Positions 6,064 through 7,398 of a stretch of DNA of 7,398 nucleotides are shown in pieces. Every line of letters begins with the position of its first letter. Within the stretch, counting starts at the first letter, position 1. A program made the translations under genes and the position numbers. The notes below the pieces were generated by a model, which did not search any database, was not told the origin of the DNA, and saw only the letters and a list, made by a program, of their open reading frames with translations. The DNA is from an uncultured Flavobacteriales bacterium (GTDB taxonomy: Bacteria > Bacteroidota > Bacteroidia > Flavobacteriales > Crocinitomicaceae): NCBI GenBank assembly GCA_946479125.1, contig CAMLET010000148.1:1-7398 (forward strand). Direction: 5' to 3'.

Positions 6064-7398
6064 GATGATGCCGGGTATTTTGATTTCTTATTGTAAATAC
6101 TCTGATAGTAAGTGACTCCATTCTCGAACGTGATAACGCTTTCACCATCCATAAATTCCACTAAACGCAATCCCGAAATAAAATCTTTACCTGTTTCCTC
6201 ATCTCTAATGGCAAGTGTTCCGTTCTTCTCTGCCAACTCCATTTCTTCGGATTCAGTAACAGTCAATAATGAAATTTTATTCGTACTCCCTAAGTATTCA
6301 AAACTTGGGATATCAAAAGCATCATAACCTGGATTTGTTTTGCGGTATCCAACCGTTCCAACAACAAAATCAAATTCGCATTTCTTCGGATTCAAATTGT
6401 AAACCTGATTGAACATATAGTTGAAAGCATATACTTTATTGCCTTTTGTTGCGAAGATTAATCTATAGTCATTCAAATACTGAACAGTAATTCCATCGTA
6501 TTCACAGTCAAGTAATTTTATCAAATTTCTTGAGTACAATCCCACTTTTCCTTCATCGTTGTGTACGTAAAACAAATCCACATCAGCATCTGAGTTGTAA
6601 CCAGGATGTACGCTTGTATAAACCGCAGGAATTGAATTTCCTGATGCAATCTCGTACAGTCCTATATTCTTCTTGTTATATACTTCGTAATAATACCCAT
6701 GATCATTTTCCGTATACCCGTAATATTCGTCTTTCGGTAGTAGCTTCGTGAAATTGAAAGGAATCAGAGTGTCCCCCGTTTCCAGATGAAGCAATCCGAA
6801 TTTCTTTTCTGCATTCTGAGCTTCAATCATGTATGGTAATTCACTATTTGTATTCAGGTCCTTGTACAAAGGTTGAATAGTAACCGTTAACTCTTCTTCG
6901 TCATCAACATAGGTATACTCCTTCGCTCCCATTTTTCCGTTTTCTTTGAAGAAAGTAGGTTCAAAATTGGTTCCAACAAACCTTTTCCCTTGCGCAGAAA
7001 TGAATTGGTACTTACCCGCTATTTTAGCGCGACTCATTTTTGTGTAGTCATCAAAATCGAACTTCAATATGGAATCGAAAACTGGTTGTGAGATTAATCC
7101 GAAGTCCAGATTGTAAGCTCCGCATTTACCATTTTTCCAGGTCAGTATAATTCGTTCAGGCGCTTCCTGAACAATGAAATCCATATCATCTGTAATGGAA
7201 TCAAACTGCGGTTCAATGACATTTGCATTTGCATCTATGAAACCATATTTTGCATATTCTTCCATGTTGTAACCCAACATCACAAATTCCTGACGAACTT
7301 TTGGGGTAGCTTCCACAGTATATTCTTCACCCGTTTGTTCATCGAAATATGTCATAGGTTCTCCTAAACCATAGTTCAAACTATTGATAACGAAACAG
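6057..7398 (-). CDS. WG-repeat protein (5' end outside window), paralogue of downstream gene
   Basis: The frame is open to the window edge: codons before the possible TTG at 7379 read C-F-V-I-N-S without a stop, and there is no upstream signal peptide at that TTG, so I treat the gene as truncated by the edge. The visible 446 residues contain WG-like units at about 50-66 (KYGFIDANANVIEPQFD), 90-110, 197-219, 242-260 (NIGLYEIASGNSIPAVY) and 282-302 (KVGLYSRNLIKLLDCEYDG). The protein is acidic and rich in Tyr, Asn and Glu, with no membrane segment in the visible part. The C-terminal 150 residues align with the end of the next gene's product; the segment EFDFxxxxxGYxKT matches without gaps. It is the first visible gene of the minus-strand unit, and its stop overlaps the next start by 7 nt. 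Function is unknown. Location is probably outside the inner membrane, by analogy with its partner, but the N-terminus is not seen. Confidence 0.87.
   Translation of the reverse strand, partial: CFVINSLNYGLGEPMTYFDEQTGEEYTVEATPKVRQEFVMLGYNMEEYAKYGFIDANANVIEPQFDSITDDMDFIVQEAPERIILTWKNGKCGAYNLDFGLISQPVFDSILKFDFDDYTKMSRAKIAGKYQFISAQGKRFVGTNFEPTFFKENGKMGAKEYTYVDDEEELTVTIQPLYKDLNTNSELPYMIEAQNAEKKFGLLHLETGDTLIPFNFTKLLPKDEYYGYTENDHGYYYEVYNKKNIGLYEIASGNSIPAVYTSVHPGYNSDADVDLFYVHNDEGKVGLYSRNLIKLLDCEYDGITVQYLNDYRLIFATKGNKVYAFNYMFNQVYNLNPKKCEFDFVVGTVGYRKTNPGYDAFDIPSFEYLGSTNKISLLTVTESEEMELAEKNGTLAIRDEETGKDFISGLRLVEFMDGESVITFENGVTYYQSIYNKKSKYPASSW

Noticed and set aside
7377..7379. TTG as the start of the upstream WG-repeat gene
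   Set aside because: The frame stays open to the window edge and no signal peptide or other N-terminal feature begins there; the true start is outside.

Overview
The window is chromosomal DNA from a member of the Bacteroidota, most likely a flavobacterium-like organism. The evidence is low GC by eye, no strong Shine-Dalgarno sequences, a lipoprotein with an SCKKKK junction, WG-repeat and PQQ/FG-GAP secreted proteins, and ACTCATA-type intergenic repeats. Fluviicola or another Crocinitomicaceae is a guess from overall look, not something shown by a marker gene.

Layout: (1) positions 1-771, plus strand: the C-terminal 256 residues of a MoxR-family AAA+ ATPase, followed by a strong intrinsic terminator at 813-838. 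(2) 772-990: a convergent intergenic region with one terminator for each side and a small extra hairpin at 860-878. (3) 991-1839, minus: a lipoprotein of unknown function with its own terminator. (4) 1840-1958: a short spacer carrying a repeat-built hairpin. (5) 1959-7398, minus: three genes with overlapping ends, transcribed right to left. They are a WG-repeat protein (5' end outside the window), a second and longer WG-repeat protein with a signal peptide, and a secreted beta-propeller protein mixing PQQ-like and FG-GAP/calcium-loop repeats.

The three-gene block is the most notable part. Stop and start codons overlap by 7 nt and 14 nt, so the genes are very likely co-transcribed and possibly translationally coupled. 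The two WG-repeat proteins share an alignable C-terminal part, so they look like tandem paralogues rather than one broken gene. The last two products carry export signals, so the unit probably works in the periplasm, on the surface or outside the cell. I can assign no reaction or pathway. I saw no RNA genes, insertion sequences, CRISPR arrays or phage genes.
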